The notes beneath the pieces were generated by a model, which had not been told where the DNA came from, searched no databases, and was given only the letters and a program-made list of their open reading frames with translations. This document shows, one piece after another, positions 24,701 to 37,029 of a stretch of DNA of 64,000 nucleotides. Within the stretch, counting starts at the first letter, position 1; each line of letters begins with the position of its first letter. Made by a program: the position numbers and the translations under genes. Origin of the DNA: Lutraria lutraria (taxonomy: Eukaryota > Mollusca > Bivalvia > Venerida > Mactridae); contig OZ026839.1 of the NCBI GenBank assembly GCA_964023205.1, positions 15,654,386 to 15,718,385 of the forward strand, written 5' to 3'.

Positions 24701-27700
24701 ATTTATGAATGATGCATATTATTGTTATTATATTTATGAATGATAAGTACTATTGTTATTATATATTTATGAATGATAAGTACTTCTGTTATTATATATT
24801 TATGAATGATGCATACTATTGTTATTATATATTTATGAATGATGCATACTATTGTTATTATATTTATGAATGATGCATACTATTGTTATTATATATTTAT
24901 GAATGATGCATACTATTGTTATTATATTTATGAATGATAAGTACTATTGTTATTATATATTTATGAATGATGCATACTATTGTTATTATATTTATGAATG
25001 ATGCATACTATTGTTATTATATATTTATGAATGATAAGTACTATTGTTATTATATATTTATGAATGATGCATACTATTGTTATTATATATTTATGAATGA
25101 TAAGTACTATTGTTATTATATATTTATGAATGATAAGTACTATTGTTATTATATATTTATGAATGATAAGTACTATTGTTATTATATATTTATGAATGAT
25201 AAGTACTATTGTTATTATATATTTATGAATGATAAGTACTATTGTTATTATATATTTATGAATGATAAGTACTATTGTTATTATATATTTATGAATGATA
25301 AGTACTATTGTTATTATATTTATGAATGATAAGTACTATTGTTATAGTTCAGTGTTTTCTGTAGGAATCTTTTTTCACAACATGAAAGCAAAATATATGT
25401 AATTTCAAATTTCTGTCATAAGAAAAGCCAGGAAAATTGTGTTTGAGTTAAGGTAGCATTGTGCCTTATATTAGTTCAAAGTCTGAGTCTGTTCAACAAG
25501 GATATTGCAGTTTATATCAGTATTTGTTTTCTTACTTAAGATGGATAAAGTATTACCCATAAAGGTACTGGATAAAGAAAAAGTCTCAAAACCACCACCT
25601 AACGAAGTACAAGTTACCTGGATAGGTCATGCTACAATGTTAGTACAGTTTGATGGTATTACTATCCTTACTGATCCAGTATTTGGAGATTATTGTGGTC
25701 CAAGTTATGTACCAGATGATTTGAATTACAAGCGCTATAGAAAGGCATCTTGTCAAGTAGATGACTTGGATCATCTTGATGCTGTTGTAATCAGTCATAA
25801 TCATTATGACCATCTTGAGGAAAAGGCAGTTAAAGACATTAACGGAAAATTTGAAAATGTCAAATGGTTTGTGGCAAGTGGTCAAAAAGAATGGATGGAA
25901 AAGAAAGGTGTGGCAGAGGCAGACGTGGTGGAGCTTGACTGGTGGCATGTAAATAAATCAGTAATTAATGACAATCAGTTTTCGTTTATTTGCACTCCCA
26001 CACAACATTGGTGCCAACGTGGACCCACAGATTTCAATAAGGTAAAAAATTAAATTAATGAACTCTTGTTGGGGTAAAATCAGCTGTGTGATACATTTTT
26101 TAATCCAATTTATAATGATATATGAAATGCAATGATAAGCTATATACATAAATTCTATTGAAAAAAAAGAAAATATTAATTTATAATAATAATACATTTG
26201 TAACTACAATTAAGAAATTTAATTTTCAGTCAATATGCAGGTGTTATTTTGTAAATAGATAAGTCAACCAAAGTTGCAAATAATATATGACTTTTGAGCA
26301 AATTACCATTTCAATGACACTGACACATCTGTTGAAATTGTTTAATTGAAGAAGGAAAAAATTCTAGGTTGCTGCCGAAAAGAGACTGATGCTAACACAC
26401 TTTTACTGATATTATTTAAAGCCAGTAAAATGTATGACTAAGACAGATACAAATTAATTTATAGTCGCTATACTAATGCATTAGCTATGTATAGCTATTA
26501 CATGCTTATAAAATCATCAATTTCTTTTTTTTTTGCAATTTTTTAGCTCAACTGACCCATTGGCTCAGGATGAGCTTTTAGGATCAATGAATGTCCAGCA
26601 TCCATCGTCAATCCACAATTAGTTTGTTTACACTCCAGCATCCATAGCCCTTAACCAATCTTCATCATAATGGCCACAATGTATATGGCAACAATATCTC
26701 AGCCAAGATTGATTATGAATGAAATCGGACTAGGACTTCAAGAGTTATGTGCCCTAGACTTACAAAATGTGCTATATTTAGCTTGTTTACACTGTTGAAC
26801 CTTCATTTCTTCACCAATCCTAATCATATTTACAGTGAATGTGTATGCTCTAAAAGTCTTGGACAAGATTGATTATGGACTGAATTGGACTAGGACTTCA
26901 AGAGTTATGGGCCCTTGACTTTGAAAATTTGCTATATTTTAGCTTCCTTTCTTCACCAATCCTAATCCTATTTACAGAGTAAATGTATGACCTAAAGTTC
27001 TTTAATGAGTTCAATTATGAGCAAAATTGAACTAGTACTTGCAGAGTTATGGACCCATAACTTAGAAATTTGCTATATTTTAGCTTGTTTACACTCAAGC
27101 GCTTTCATTGCTTCACTTATCGTCATAATAATTAATTTGGCCAACATTCTCTAAAATCAGCTTGAAGTTATCAACATTCTCCAAAAAGTACCTAAAAAGA
27201 GAAAACTGGGAGTGCGGGACCCAACAAACTGCTACAAAAAAGGCAGACATCAAATTTACCCTTCAGAGAATTCAAATTTTACACTATGTGTGTTTCAATA
27301 AAGTCAAACTAGTCTAAAACGTCTATAAAACGACTTTTAAAAGCGAAATCACAGCGATGACAATTCACAACTTCCAACTTCTAAAATTGTTCCCGAGTTG
27401 GCTCCCAAACCACAAAAGCTACGTTCATGAACTAAAGTTGTGAGCTTTCTTAAAACGGGCAGCCACCTGATGCGCATATACTTTATATCCCGTAATGTAA
27501 TAAAATGTTCAAACTTACCGAAAACCTATCCATTTTCGCACAAAAATATCACATTTAGTCCGCCATCTTACTAACATTCTCAAAAGCGCCCCTGATGATA
27601 TAAGCAACACCCCAACATCTTTACTCTGGTAATTGTTTAAATAATTAACTGGTGAGTAAGATCTTGAAAATTTGATATCCCTGATTATTTGTCAATGATC

Positions 27701-30700
27701 CATTGAGAAATATTCTCCCATGATTCCTGTACAAGGGCCTACTAAAATTTATAGACATTGTGTGGGGCTGTAGGTCGACTCCGTACATTATTTGAATAAA
27801 CCTTGAATAGATTCATTTGTAAATTTATACATTTATTATCATCTAAATAAAATCTGATTTATGTATGTGTCTGAGTGAATGTCTGGCTTAGCAATATGCC
27901 ATGCTTATAGCTTTTTATCCTAACCATTACAGTTTTAGAAGTTAAATCACAAATGTATGTACATTACAACCTCTGTAGAACAACACCAGATAGAAGCTGC
28001 AAATATGGACTGTTTATAGAGCTTGTTGCTCTACAGAGGTTAGATTTAAAGTAAATATCAGCATAGGGAAATTTTGAAGGTGTTGTTATGAGAGGTTGTT
28101 GCTCTACAGAGGGCCGCTCTGGAGAAGTTGTACTGTATGTATTTTCAGGGCGAAATCTAAAATAGCTTAATGAAAATAAAAAACAATATTTTTGCTAGCC
28201 AACATTTCCTCATGCAAGTTGATATAATTGTGCACATACAAAACTGCTGGATAATCACAGTGGAAACTTTTTATAATTTTTGCACAGCTTACCGGTATGT
28301 ATCCAAACAATTGAATGAAAAGGTTCAAGCTAATCCATTTATCTATATTTTATTTATCTGTTTGTTCAACAACCCATTTGTCAGCTATGGCCATTTCAGA
28401 GTCGCCCTAGAGTAATTTATACCCCTACTCTTCAGGAATAGTGTTTCCTGGTTCTTTTGTTTATTGTGCCTGATGTAAAGCTCTAATACATCAATTGCCA
28501 TGGAATATGCAAACGCAGAGTCTTGTTTTTTTTCTGTTTTTGAATAACCATTTTCCAATTCAGTATATTCAGACATTCAACTATTATTTAAGCTGCAAAT
28601 TATACGCTTGTATGATAATTATAGATTTAGACTAACATTAATATATTTTCTGTTCAAAAGACTCTGTGGTGTGGTTGGGTCATACAAGGACCAAACAAGT
28701 CGTTTTACTTCCCTGGAGACACAGGCTATAAAAGTGAACTATTCAAAACAATAGGCAAGAAATATGGACCATTTGACCTTGCTGGAATACCAATAGGAGC
28801 ATATGAGCCAAGGTATGTTTTTGCATAATGACTGAATGATGTATAATTTTAAAAATTTACTAAATTATATGATTACATTAAAATTACATTTCAGTAAAAC
28901 CTGTGAACAAAGACCACCTTTGGCAAAATAATGGTCTCTTGATAGATGGCCTTCATTCGAAGGTCATTTTGTTCTTTTTATGCCCCCTTCAAAGTAGAGG
29001 TGATATATTGCTTTGCTAGATGTGTGTTGGTCAGTAGGCCAAATGATTTCCGATCGATAACTGATCAACAGTAAGACCTTTGGCACTAACACTTCACAGG
29101 AACATTCACCTTGGTCAGTAGATGACCTCTATCGATTTTGGGGTCTCTGGGTCAAAGATCAAGGTCACTGTGACCTTGAGTGTGAAAATGATTTCCGATC
29201 AATAACTTGTTAAATGAATGACCTTATGCCCTCATACTTCACAGGAGCATAGGCCTTGGTCAGTAGATGACCCCTATTAATTTTGAGCACTTGTGCTCAG
29301 GGTGAGCTTTTGTGATTAGTCTTTGTCTGGCGTTGTGTGCGTCAAACTTTACCTTGTGTACACACTAGGGGCCACATTTTTGGGTCAATTTTCGCATAGT
29401 AGGGTCAGAACGTTAATATCGACAAAATCTCTTGATGAGTTTGATAATGGGCCATTTGGGGTCAAATACTAGGTCACCAGGGCCAAATAAGGGAAAACCT
29501 TGTGAACACTCTAGAAATCACTGTTTTGATTGGATCTTCATGAAACTTTGTCAGAATGTGTGCCTCAATGATATATGGGTCAATGTCAAACATGGGTCAG
29601 CTGGGGTCAAAAACTAGGTCACCAAGTCAAATCTAGATAAAAACCTTGTTAAAGCTCTACATGTCATGGTTTTAATTGGATCTTTGCCAAACCTTGTCCG
29701 AATGTTTATCTTATTTATATGTAGGACAAGTTTTAACATGAGTCATCTGGGTTAAAAAATAGGTCACAGGTTCAAAACAATGTTTTAATGAGTGAACAAT
29801 AATTTGTCATGTGAGCAATATAGGGCTGTCTTGGCCCTTTTGTTTTGTTTTCTCTGCAACATTTTAATTGATTTGTCTGTTCGAAGTCAGAATATTGACA
29901 ACTTATATCCTGTGAATAAATGCAAACATGTACTGTACATACGTTTCAGCTTGTTTAACAGTATTATACCTTCATTGTTGGTTTTGATCTCAAAATCCAC
30001 GTAAAAATGGGTTATGCGAGATGGAAACTATATTATCTGGTCATCAATTATTGTGCCTTGGTTCTCAGGTGAGCATTAAAGGGCCATCTTGGCTCTCTTG
30101 TTTATAATTTCAGGTTCATAACAGAATTCCAACATGTGAATCCAGAAGAATCAGTTAAAATTCATGATGATATTAAATCTAAATGCTCCATTGGAATTCA
30201 TTGGGGGACATATGCATTGACCAATGAGGTATGTCTTTTTCCAAAGATATATGTTAGTATAAGTATGTAATCATCTGTTGTCTGATGAAACCTGATAGGC
30301 TGTTAAAATGTGGACCCGCCTCAGTGGTCGAGTGGTTAAAGTCGCCGACTTCAAATCACTGTAACCTCTCACTTATAAAGGGTTGTGGGTTCGAGCCCCA
30401 CTACTGACCCATGTCTCTTTATGTGAGAAAGTATGCAGTTGCTTACGGAGGATGGACGTCTTGTACTGGTTCTTCCCAGGAGTGATGATTAGGTGAACTG
30501 TCCACCTCATATGGCTCTGGTTGTTGAAAAGGGGCGTAAAACTCGATATAAACAAACAAACAAACTGTTAAAGTGTTTTGAAGAAACACATGTAACTGTG
30601 TGTGAACATAACTGTGTCTGTACAGATTAAAGGGTTGGCATGGTTTATAATGAATTCTATGTATAACATCTTAATGAGTGGACAGGGTATCTTTAGCTGA

Positions 30701-31339
30701 TTAGCTTCTCAACCTTTTTAGTTTTTAGTGATACTATATATTATTATTGATTTATATGGTGTTATTATAACTATACTAATAATTTGATAAGGATCACTTT
30801 TTATTCTGCATGGCATTATCGTCAATTTTGGATTACATACATAAAATATGATTTTTGGTTATTTTCAAAGATACCTGCATATTATGAGTGCAACATGTAA
30901 TCCATACGTTGAATCATTCGAGCATAACAAAAATTTGAGTAGTATATACAGTATATAATGTTGATTGTCATGGCCTTATTAACTCATTCTTGTCTTTCAT
31001 TGTTTGTATGTTTTCAAGTACTTGCCATGTTTGTCTATACATTTTAAAGTGAAATATAAAAAATCTAAAAACATCCTATCTACCTACCCTATCTATATTG
31101 ATAACTTTGTTGTAATATTGTGTTTATTTCAGTTTTTTGTTGAGCCACCACAAAAGGTTAAAGAAGAGATGGCTCAGAAGTCATACTTTGAATCGAGGCC
31201 ATTTTTCTGTTTGAATCACGGAGAAACATGGAATACTGGGGATAAGGCAGGGGGTCCTGATAAGGAGAGAGAATTCATGACATACAAAACTACACAAACT
31301 GAGGACATAAGAGCACCTCTGTACTGTAATGTTGTTTAG
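21709..31339 (+). CDS. NAPEPLD: N-acyl-phosphatidylethanolamine-hydrolysing phospholipase D, 5 coding exons, complete
   Basis: Coding exons: 21709-21909, 25541-26041, 28661-28812, 30114-30228, 31133-31339 (stop TAG). All phases join, giving 391 aa, close to the usual size of about 390. The family is a zinc metallo-beta-lactamase-fold enzyme that cleaves N-acyl-phosphatidylethanolamine to N-acylethanolamines (such as anandamide) and phosphatidic acid at membranes. Seen here: [11 protein letters not shown] (93-103), TDPVFG (111-116), the metal motif SHNHYDH (152-158), ELDWW (198-202), TQHWC (221-225), FPGDTGY (251-257), PIGAYEPR (278-285), QHVNPEE (291-297) and GIHWGTYAL (312-320, His314). These supply the expected zinc ligands. 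The N-terminal 67 residues are less conserved. An AG at 21699-21700 just before the ATG could be the acceptor of a 5'-UTR intron. Intron 1 is mostly a tandem array. Confidence 0.95.
22297..25347 (+). repeat. About 3.05-kb minisatellite of 31/33-bp units in NAPEPLD intron 1
   Basis: Roughly 95 tandem units. The core is 'gaatgataagtactattg' followed by 'ttattata' and 'tttat'. Units differ mainly at two positions: GATAAGTAC against GATGCATAC, and a 2-bp TA indel that makes 31- or 33-bp units. Rarer types are ATGATGATAAG and a TACTTCTG change. Runs of 33-bp units read open (11 codons each) but are not genes. Blocks of units recur, for example the segment with GCATATTATTG and then TACTTCTG, at about 23370, 23950 and 24715. 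Confidence 0.95.
26546..27130 (+). repeat. Bivalve-type dispersed repeat in NAPEPLD intron 2
   Basis: Starts 'ttagctcaactgacccattg' and carries internal, imperfect repeats of about 140 bp built from 'agcttgtttacact', 'cttcaccaatcctaatc', 'attgattatg' and 'acttcaagagttatg'. The same blocks occur inverted at 35836-36570 and 39175-39795. It is non-coding; the class was not determined. Confidence 0.65.
28372..28500 (+). repeat. Single arm of the foldback family seen at 3850-4460
   Basis: 'agctatggccatttcagag', 'tacccctactcttcaggaat' and 'gtgcctgatgtaaagct' match the left arm of the element in SLC22 intron 1 in order and orientation. No opposite arm was found nearby, so this is a solo arm or a remnant. 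Confidence 0.6.
28978..29285 (+). repeat. Dispersed repeat fragment, NAPEPLD intron 3
   Basis: Starts 'tatgcccccttcaaagtag' and includes two 'atgatttccgatc' blocks and a 'caaggtcactgtgacctt' block. It resembles the family at 38770-39010, which is bounded by 'gggggcata'. Non-coding. Confidence 0.45.
29286..30108 (+). repeat. Bivalve-type dispersed repeat, NAPEPLD intron 3
   Basis: Runs from 'gcacttgtgctcagggtgag' to 'aaagggccatcttggctctc', just before exon 4. It carries imperfect internal repeats ('ggggtcaaatactaggtcac', 'ggatcttcatgaaactttgt'). Its right part (about 29930-30090) is repeated inverted at 39180-39310. Non-coding. Confidence 0.6.
30312..30564 (+). mobile_element. tRNA-derived SINE with a 12-bp target duplication
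   Basis: The 5' part looks like a tRNA gene: an A-box-like TGGTCGAGTGG at about 30326 and a B-box GGTTCGAGCCC at about 30388. An unrelated body follows, ending in a short (AAAC)n tail at about 30550-30564. The flanks CTGTTAAAATGT (30300-30311) and CTGTTAAAGTGT (30565-30576) form a 12-bp target duplication with one mismatch. It lies in NAPEPLD intron 4. Confidence 0.85.
30770..30950. mobile_element. Rearranged copy of the 15902-16340 MITE family
   Basis: The block 'gagtgcaacatgtaatccat' (about 30883) and, upstream and inverted, 'aatttgataaggatc' with 'ggcattatcgtcaattttgg' match the two parts of the element at 15902-16340. The loss of one terminal block leaves the remaining parts in a different order. 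Confidence 0.55.
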
Positions 31340-32875
31340 GAGAGCTTGGTAAGAACAGGTGGAGATAATGACTTGTTATTTTTGTAAATAATTGTTTAAA
31401 GAACAGTTGTACTCGAACATCAATTATTACACATGTGAAAAGCTTTAAAAGCTAAGAAAATCAGTTTCTGTTTATTACTTATTAGTGGTTAACATTCACA
31501 AAAGAAAACAAGATTTTCGCTCATCACAAGGGTGTCAATAGATCCATAAAACACCCTGAAATTCAAATGTGGTCGACCATTTATGCCAAATAAGAGGCCT
31601 TCAACCTCATTGTTTCCATATTTAACTCAGTTTGTATTTAAAAAAATTCATCAGAGCAAATTAAACTGACCATAACTTTGCTATTTCTTGAGATATTTTC
31701 ATCAAATTACTTTTATTTTGCTCAGAAATCATAGCTCTTTCAGGACAGATTTATCCGGAATTCCGTAATATTGTCACCCCTGTCATCAGGTTCATGGTTA
31801 GTCTAGATTGTTGGTCTAGAATCCATCATTGGGAGTCATCAATACTCTTGTAACTGCTAGTCTAAAATTCTTCAAACATGGCATGCTGCTTTCTTACAAG
31901 GTCATTCATTAACTTGTTTAAAGAATTGCGTTCAACCCTGAAGATGGTCAAATAGAGAATGTTGCCCAATGATTACTGGTTGATGCATGGATACCCACCA
32001 AGCTTGGTTTTTGCACCCTGTGTTGGTCAAAGTTTGTTCTAACAAAATTTGCTATGCATCTTCTCATAAACTAATTGATAGATCTTCACTAAATATAGTC
32101 TGTAGCATCCTCACTGTTTTGTTTAATTCTCTTCCAAGCCACTGGTGGTCATCATGGCCCCTTTACTGTCATAGTACTTTCTTACTTCTTACTTTAACTG
32201 TTGATGAAAAGTTTTAAACAAGAAAATGGAACTGTAATATCAACATGACTTGTGTATTTATGCTGTACATTGTTTATATGTAATACATATTTCCTTTTTA
32301 TCAGATCCCTGGCAGTGAAACTAGAAAAGGACTACAATTTATATTCAGTCAGTCAAGCTTTTTACATATCTGGAACCTATGATCACCCATAGAAAACTTG
32401 CTTCTTTTTATGCACGATATATGTGATAGTTCTATAGTTAATTATCAACTGTTTATTTACATTCATGACTGTTCATTGTTTAGCTTGTATTGCTGAGTAT
32501 CTACATGTACCTTAAGCTCATAGTCAGTTTAGGAAGAAGTGCAATGTAGTAGTGATGTTCTGATTAATCATTTATTCAACAAATCATTGAGGAATGATCG
32601 TTGACATGATGATACTCATATTTCATCAACGGATTATTGATTTTGTACAAAGTTGTCATTCTCAACTACTGCAGGCTTTACACTTTACTGACAGCAGTTT
32701 TATTTAAAGACATAAATGATTGATTTGATAAACTAGTGTCTAGTGTAATAAAAATGCTGTTCAAGCTGTATCTATAAATGCAGCATAATACTGGTCCAGT
32801 GTGGTTTGTTTAATTGTATATTTTCTTGTTATGTTTACTCAAACATCTAAATAAAGTTAAAGCATTAGATATTTT
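31340..32875 (+). other. Probable NAPEPLD 3' UTR
   Basis: Non-coding DNA after the stop at 31339, with AATAAA hexamers at 32747-32752 and 32850-32855 on the coding strand. The extent is inferred from those hexamers; no transcript evidence is available. Confidence 0.4.
32850..32855 (+). terminator. NAPEPLD: Candidate poly(A) signal (AATAAA) of NAPEPLD
   Basis: A canonical hexamer 1.5 kb downstream of the stop codon. A second AATAAA at 32747 is an alternative. Confidence 0.4.
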
Positions 32876-33300
32876 AATTTTTATTGATGTGCTATTCATT
32901 TGGTGTAAGGGATATTAAGTTAATGTAGTACATGTACTAACATTTTTGGTCATTTTTTATTTACATGTAATTTAATCAATTAAACACTGACTTTTGCCTT
33001 CGATTATTTGATTTAATTTTCATGGACTGATTACAATCACTACAATGTAGTATAACCCAGAAAAATAGATATATAGTTGTACTATTATTCTGTTTCAGAA
33101 TTTCACAAAATTGTTTTTAAGCATATCTATCACAATCAATACAGAGTAGTTTGTAAGTCAGGAATCTGAACTTTGAATTATTTATACATGTATGTACATT
33201 ATACTGATTGTTGAGTATATTTCTTTGTGACTATGTATTATACATAAAGCAGTATTTGTAAGTTTTTGTTCCAATAAGATTGGAACTAATGTGTTTTTAT

Positions 33301-34155
33301 TATACCCCCAGATATGAAATATATGGGGGCTATATTGGATTCACGCTTGACGGTCGGTCGGTCCGTGCGTCTGTAGACACAATTTGTCCGGAGAATTTCT
33401 CAGCAACTACTTACAGGATTTCAATGAAACTTCACAGAAGTGATCAGTAGTAAGCCTAGTTGTGCTAGCTTAAAGCATTTTTCGTTCGGATTGATTTTCA
33501 CTGAGTTATACCCCTTTGTTGTTTTTATACAGTATGTACAATAGGCAAATTTTGTCCTGACTATTTCTCATTGACTACTGCCAGGAATTCAATAAAACTT
33601 CTCAGAAGAAGTAGTTAGCCTAGTTGTGCATGCATTAAGCTTGTCTTGGTTGGTTAAATTTTCACTGAGTTATGGCCCTTTGTTGTTTTTTTATACAGTG
33701 TATATACAATATCTCAGTAACTACCCATAGGAATTCAATGAGACTTCACAGAAGTTATAAAAAGTAAGCCAAGTTGTGCGTGCAATAACCAGGTTTTGTT
33801 TGGATTAATTTTCACTGAGTTATGGCCCTTTGTTTTATACAATTAGGTAAATTTTGTCCGTACCATTTCTCAGAAACTACATGCAGGAATTCAGTGAAAC
33901 TTCTTAGAAGTGATAAGTAGTTTGCCAAGTTGTGCATGTCCACAATAGGTTTTGTCCAAGTAAATTTTAATGAGTTATGGCCCTTTGTTATTTTTTATAT
34001 AATGTATATTTAGAAACCGGTCAGGATATTTCTAAGCAACAATTTGCAGGTATTAAAAAAATGAAAATGCATTATATTTCCCTCTGTAAAATGTAACAAT
34101 AACTGTGTCAAGGCCGCATCTGGGGGTATTCATCACCTTTAGTGATAGTTCTAGT
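33301..34155 (+). repeat. Bivalve-type dispersed repeat bounded by TACCCCC / GGGGGTA
   Basis: Opens 'taccccca' plus 'gatatgaaat', and closes 'ccgcatctgggggtattc'. The interior is an imperfect tandem repeat of about 130 bp with 'attttcactgagttatgg' and 'ccctttgttg' in each unit. Non-coding; the short inverted ends suggest a DNA element. Confidence 0.6.
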
Positions 34156-34446
34156 TAACCTTTTTGTTGTTTGTTTATTTAAGCTGTTATTTGTTTAAGT
34201 ATTTCCCTTGTAGTATTGCTTTTATTTCAAGATATTTTCCAACAGGACATTATATATCATCCATTAGAGTGACAGTCTTATGTGGTCCAGTGGTTATGGT
34301 CTCAGCTGACTTGTAATCTAAATCCTCACCTTTTTGAGTTCTAAAATTTCCTGGAATATTATTTTACATGTGAGGAAATTGTCCAGCTAGCTTTAAGAAA
34401 GTTGGTTTTGTCAAAGTGAAAACCTAGTGTGTTCATCCACTATTAA

Positions 34447-34948
34447 AGGGGCATGCCCTGGAACTGAAGCGTCTCAAATAGCAATCAAATTGGTATCATT
34501 TTAATGCCTAAATCAATTAATGAAAGCCCTGTAAAATATTTTCAAAACATCCCGCTAGTTTACTCAAAATACACATTTCAAGATTTACCAAACCTGCCGA
34601 TTTCGGCCCCAGAAATTATTCGTCATTTTCACAACTCGACCCTTTCGGTATGTGTCAAAACCGAAAATATCACGGAAACAAACTGAAATGGTAAGTATTT
34701 CTCATGTTATGTTTAACTTGAAAGGCAGCGCACATGCTCAGTTAAACTCTCAGACGTATCGGAAATATCGTTGTCGTGAATAAAAGGCCTTTTATTCAAA
34801 CCGACATACAAATACCGACGCGCACGTTATAGGGTCATTTTTGAGTGGACATTCTTCTTTGACTTTTAGGTAATAATTGGTTTTAAAAGTGACAAACGCA
34901 TTTTTGGTGTACGAAAAAAAAGACACAGCAGTTCCTGGGCATGCCCCT
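34447..34948. mobile_element. TTAA-flanked MITE of 502 bp
   Basis: The ends are inverted copies starting AGGGGCATGCCC, then T or A, then GGAACTG. TTAA sits immediately outside both ends (34443-34446 and 34949-34952), as expected for piggyBac-type insertion. The interior is non-coding. A segment from about 34722 to 34890 recurs at 47740-47945 in TRAF7 intron 1. The family assignment rests only on the TTAA target. Confidence 0.7.
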
Positions 34949-34952
34949 TTAA

Positions 34953-35835
34953 ACTGGACAAGTCACCAAATAATCCTAGCTGTTAGTGTAATGTAAAATC
35001 CAAGAGAAAAAATGTGTCTGTGATTGGATGTCTGCAAGTAAAAGTAAAATAGCAAGTTTTTATCACTTGTTTATAAACCAGAGTGTTGTTTTAATCATAT
35101 ATCACAGAGAGAACATGTCAATGGTGGATATTTCTGTCCCTCTACCTTTAACAGGCAGTGATAAAGTTAAGTTTTTATTATTTTTATATGTATAATTTTG
35201 TCTCATGTTGTTGTGAAGTTTTTAACTCATCTTCAGTATTCAGAGCCTTGAAGTATCAAGTACAGTACTGCCTCTCCAGACCGGCCCTCTCTTGAGCAAC
35301 AACCTCCTTTCAACAACAACATGATTTTTCCCCAATGCATGATTTAAATATTAATTCAACCTCTGTAGACCAACAACCTCATTTCAACAACGTGATTTTT
35401 CCCCACTGCATGATTTAAATATCAATTCAACCTCTGTAGAGCAACAACCTCTCTACATCAACGTAAGTTTGCTACTCTCAAAGTGTGTTACATTGGAGAG
35501 GTTGTACTGTACATGTACTTGGAGGAAGATACAAATGTAGTTAGTGGAATCAAAGTCTATTCATCATGTTATGAACCCATTTCAATAAATAGTGAGTTAA
35601 CAGTGTTAGTTATGAGTCATATATACTTCATTCGATATCAACAAAGAAATGGAAGAATTTATTAAGTACACCTAGGTTGTGCTTTATAATTCAACTTTTC
35701 TGAAGTTTAGTTACTTGGGAGAACATTTCAGCACAGAAATGATTTTTGAGCCGGACGCTAGTAATCTCAAGTTTATTACCTCTAGCCAAGTGAGACATCT
35801 GCAGGTCAATGTTGATTATCTAGCTTGAAACTAAA
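34953..35835. other. Intergenic, only small repeats seen
   Basis: No gene. Between 35270 and 35510 there are several copies of a 'caacctctgtagagcaacaa' motif. The motif also occurs inverted at about 6500-6580 and 28085-28135, so it is a small dispersed repeat. Confidence 0.45.
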
Positions 35836-36570
35836 CAAGAGGGTCAAGATGGCTCTATATCACTCACCTCAGAAAAAACACAGGTGATGTAGTTTTTCAT
35901 CTCATATGACCTGTTTCTACATAGATTTTGATCAAAATGAACTCTAATTTTCATGAATACTGGATGCAGGTAAATGTACATTCTGTGTAAACAGAGTTAT
36001 GATTAGTGTAGAAATGAAGGTGCTATATATAATAATAGTGTAAACAAGCTGAAATACAGCAATGTTTCTATGTCAAGGGCAAGAACTATTCCGATTTTGC
36101 CTATAACCAAACTCATTCAAGACCTATAGGTCATACACATTCACGGTAAATATTATTAGGATTGGTGAAGAAATGAAGGCACAAGTGTGTAAATAAGCTA
36201 AAATATAGCAAATTTTCTATGTCAAGGGCCCATAACTCTTGACGTCCGGGTTCGATTTCGCCCATAATCGAACTTGTCCAAAACCTTTAGGGTCATACAC
36301 ATAGATTTGGTGAAAAAATGAAGGTGCTAGAGTGTAAACAAGCTACAATATAGCAAATTTTCTAAATCAGGAAATACTAATCCGAATTTGCACATAATCG
36401 AACTCATCCGAGATAGTGTGCATGCATGGCCACATACATTGTTCACCAAGTTTGATTTAGATTGTTTAAGGGCTATGCATACTAGAGCGTAAATCCCCTA
36501 AGTGTGGACGGATGCTGAACAATCATCGATACTAATAGCTCATCCAGAGCCATAGGCTCAGGTAAGCTAA
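35836..36570 (-). repeat. Bivalve-type dispersed repeat, inverted relative to 26546-27130
   Basis: Internal repeats of 'gtgtaaacaagct', 'gcaaattttcta' and 'gggcccataactcttga' are the complements of the blocks at 26546-27130. It ends 'ggctcaggtaagct'. Non-coding. Confidence 0.65.
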
Positions 36571-37029
36571 AAATCAACACCTTAAGCATTTATAAGCCTG
36601 GAATGATAAAGATTTATTGTACTAGAAGAATCAAATACACAAGAATTGGTAAAATAATGTTGTGACTTTTTTTCGAGGTATGTCCAAATAGTTCATAGAT
36701 AAGTCTATTTAAAGAAATATAAACATCATTATACTACTGCATGAGTTTCAATCAACACAATGTTGTGTGCTAAGCAAATTTGATGAAAAAAAGTATGCAT
36801 TTATACTAAAAATGTGTCATATATTGAAACATTGTTATCAGTGTTCTAAAACAGGTTATATTTATAAACCATGGTGTTTATTGTTTTGCCATGGTAATTT
36901 AATACAATTTACACAATGACATGCTAACTATTTGAGACGTCACAATGCATAAATAAGGATTTTCTGTGAAGGATCATTTATTATCAGGGCTACTTGAAGT
37001 ATTGTGTGTACAAATGGGATCATTCAATA

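Noticed and set aside
23009..25329. Frames of 76 and 120 codons with [11 protein letters not shown] repeats
   Set aside because: Runs of 33-bp minisatellite units in NAPEPLD intron 1.
25505..25540. NAPEPLD exon 2 starting upstream at an earlier AG
   Set aside because: The frame is open there, but it would add a hydrophobic stretch not expected in the family; the AG at 25539-25540 joins exon 1 in phase and leads directly into conserved sequence.
30114..30228. Possible frameshift at the start of NAPEPLD exon 4
   Set aside because: Recounting the bases across the line break gives a 115-nt exon that keeps phase and the conserved QHVNPEE sequence.
30312..30410. Functional tRNA gene
   Set aside because: The A- and B-boxes are present, but the cloverleaf is not convincing and the unit has a SINE body, tail and target duplication.
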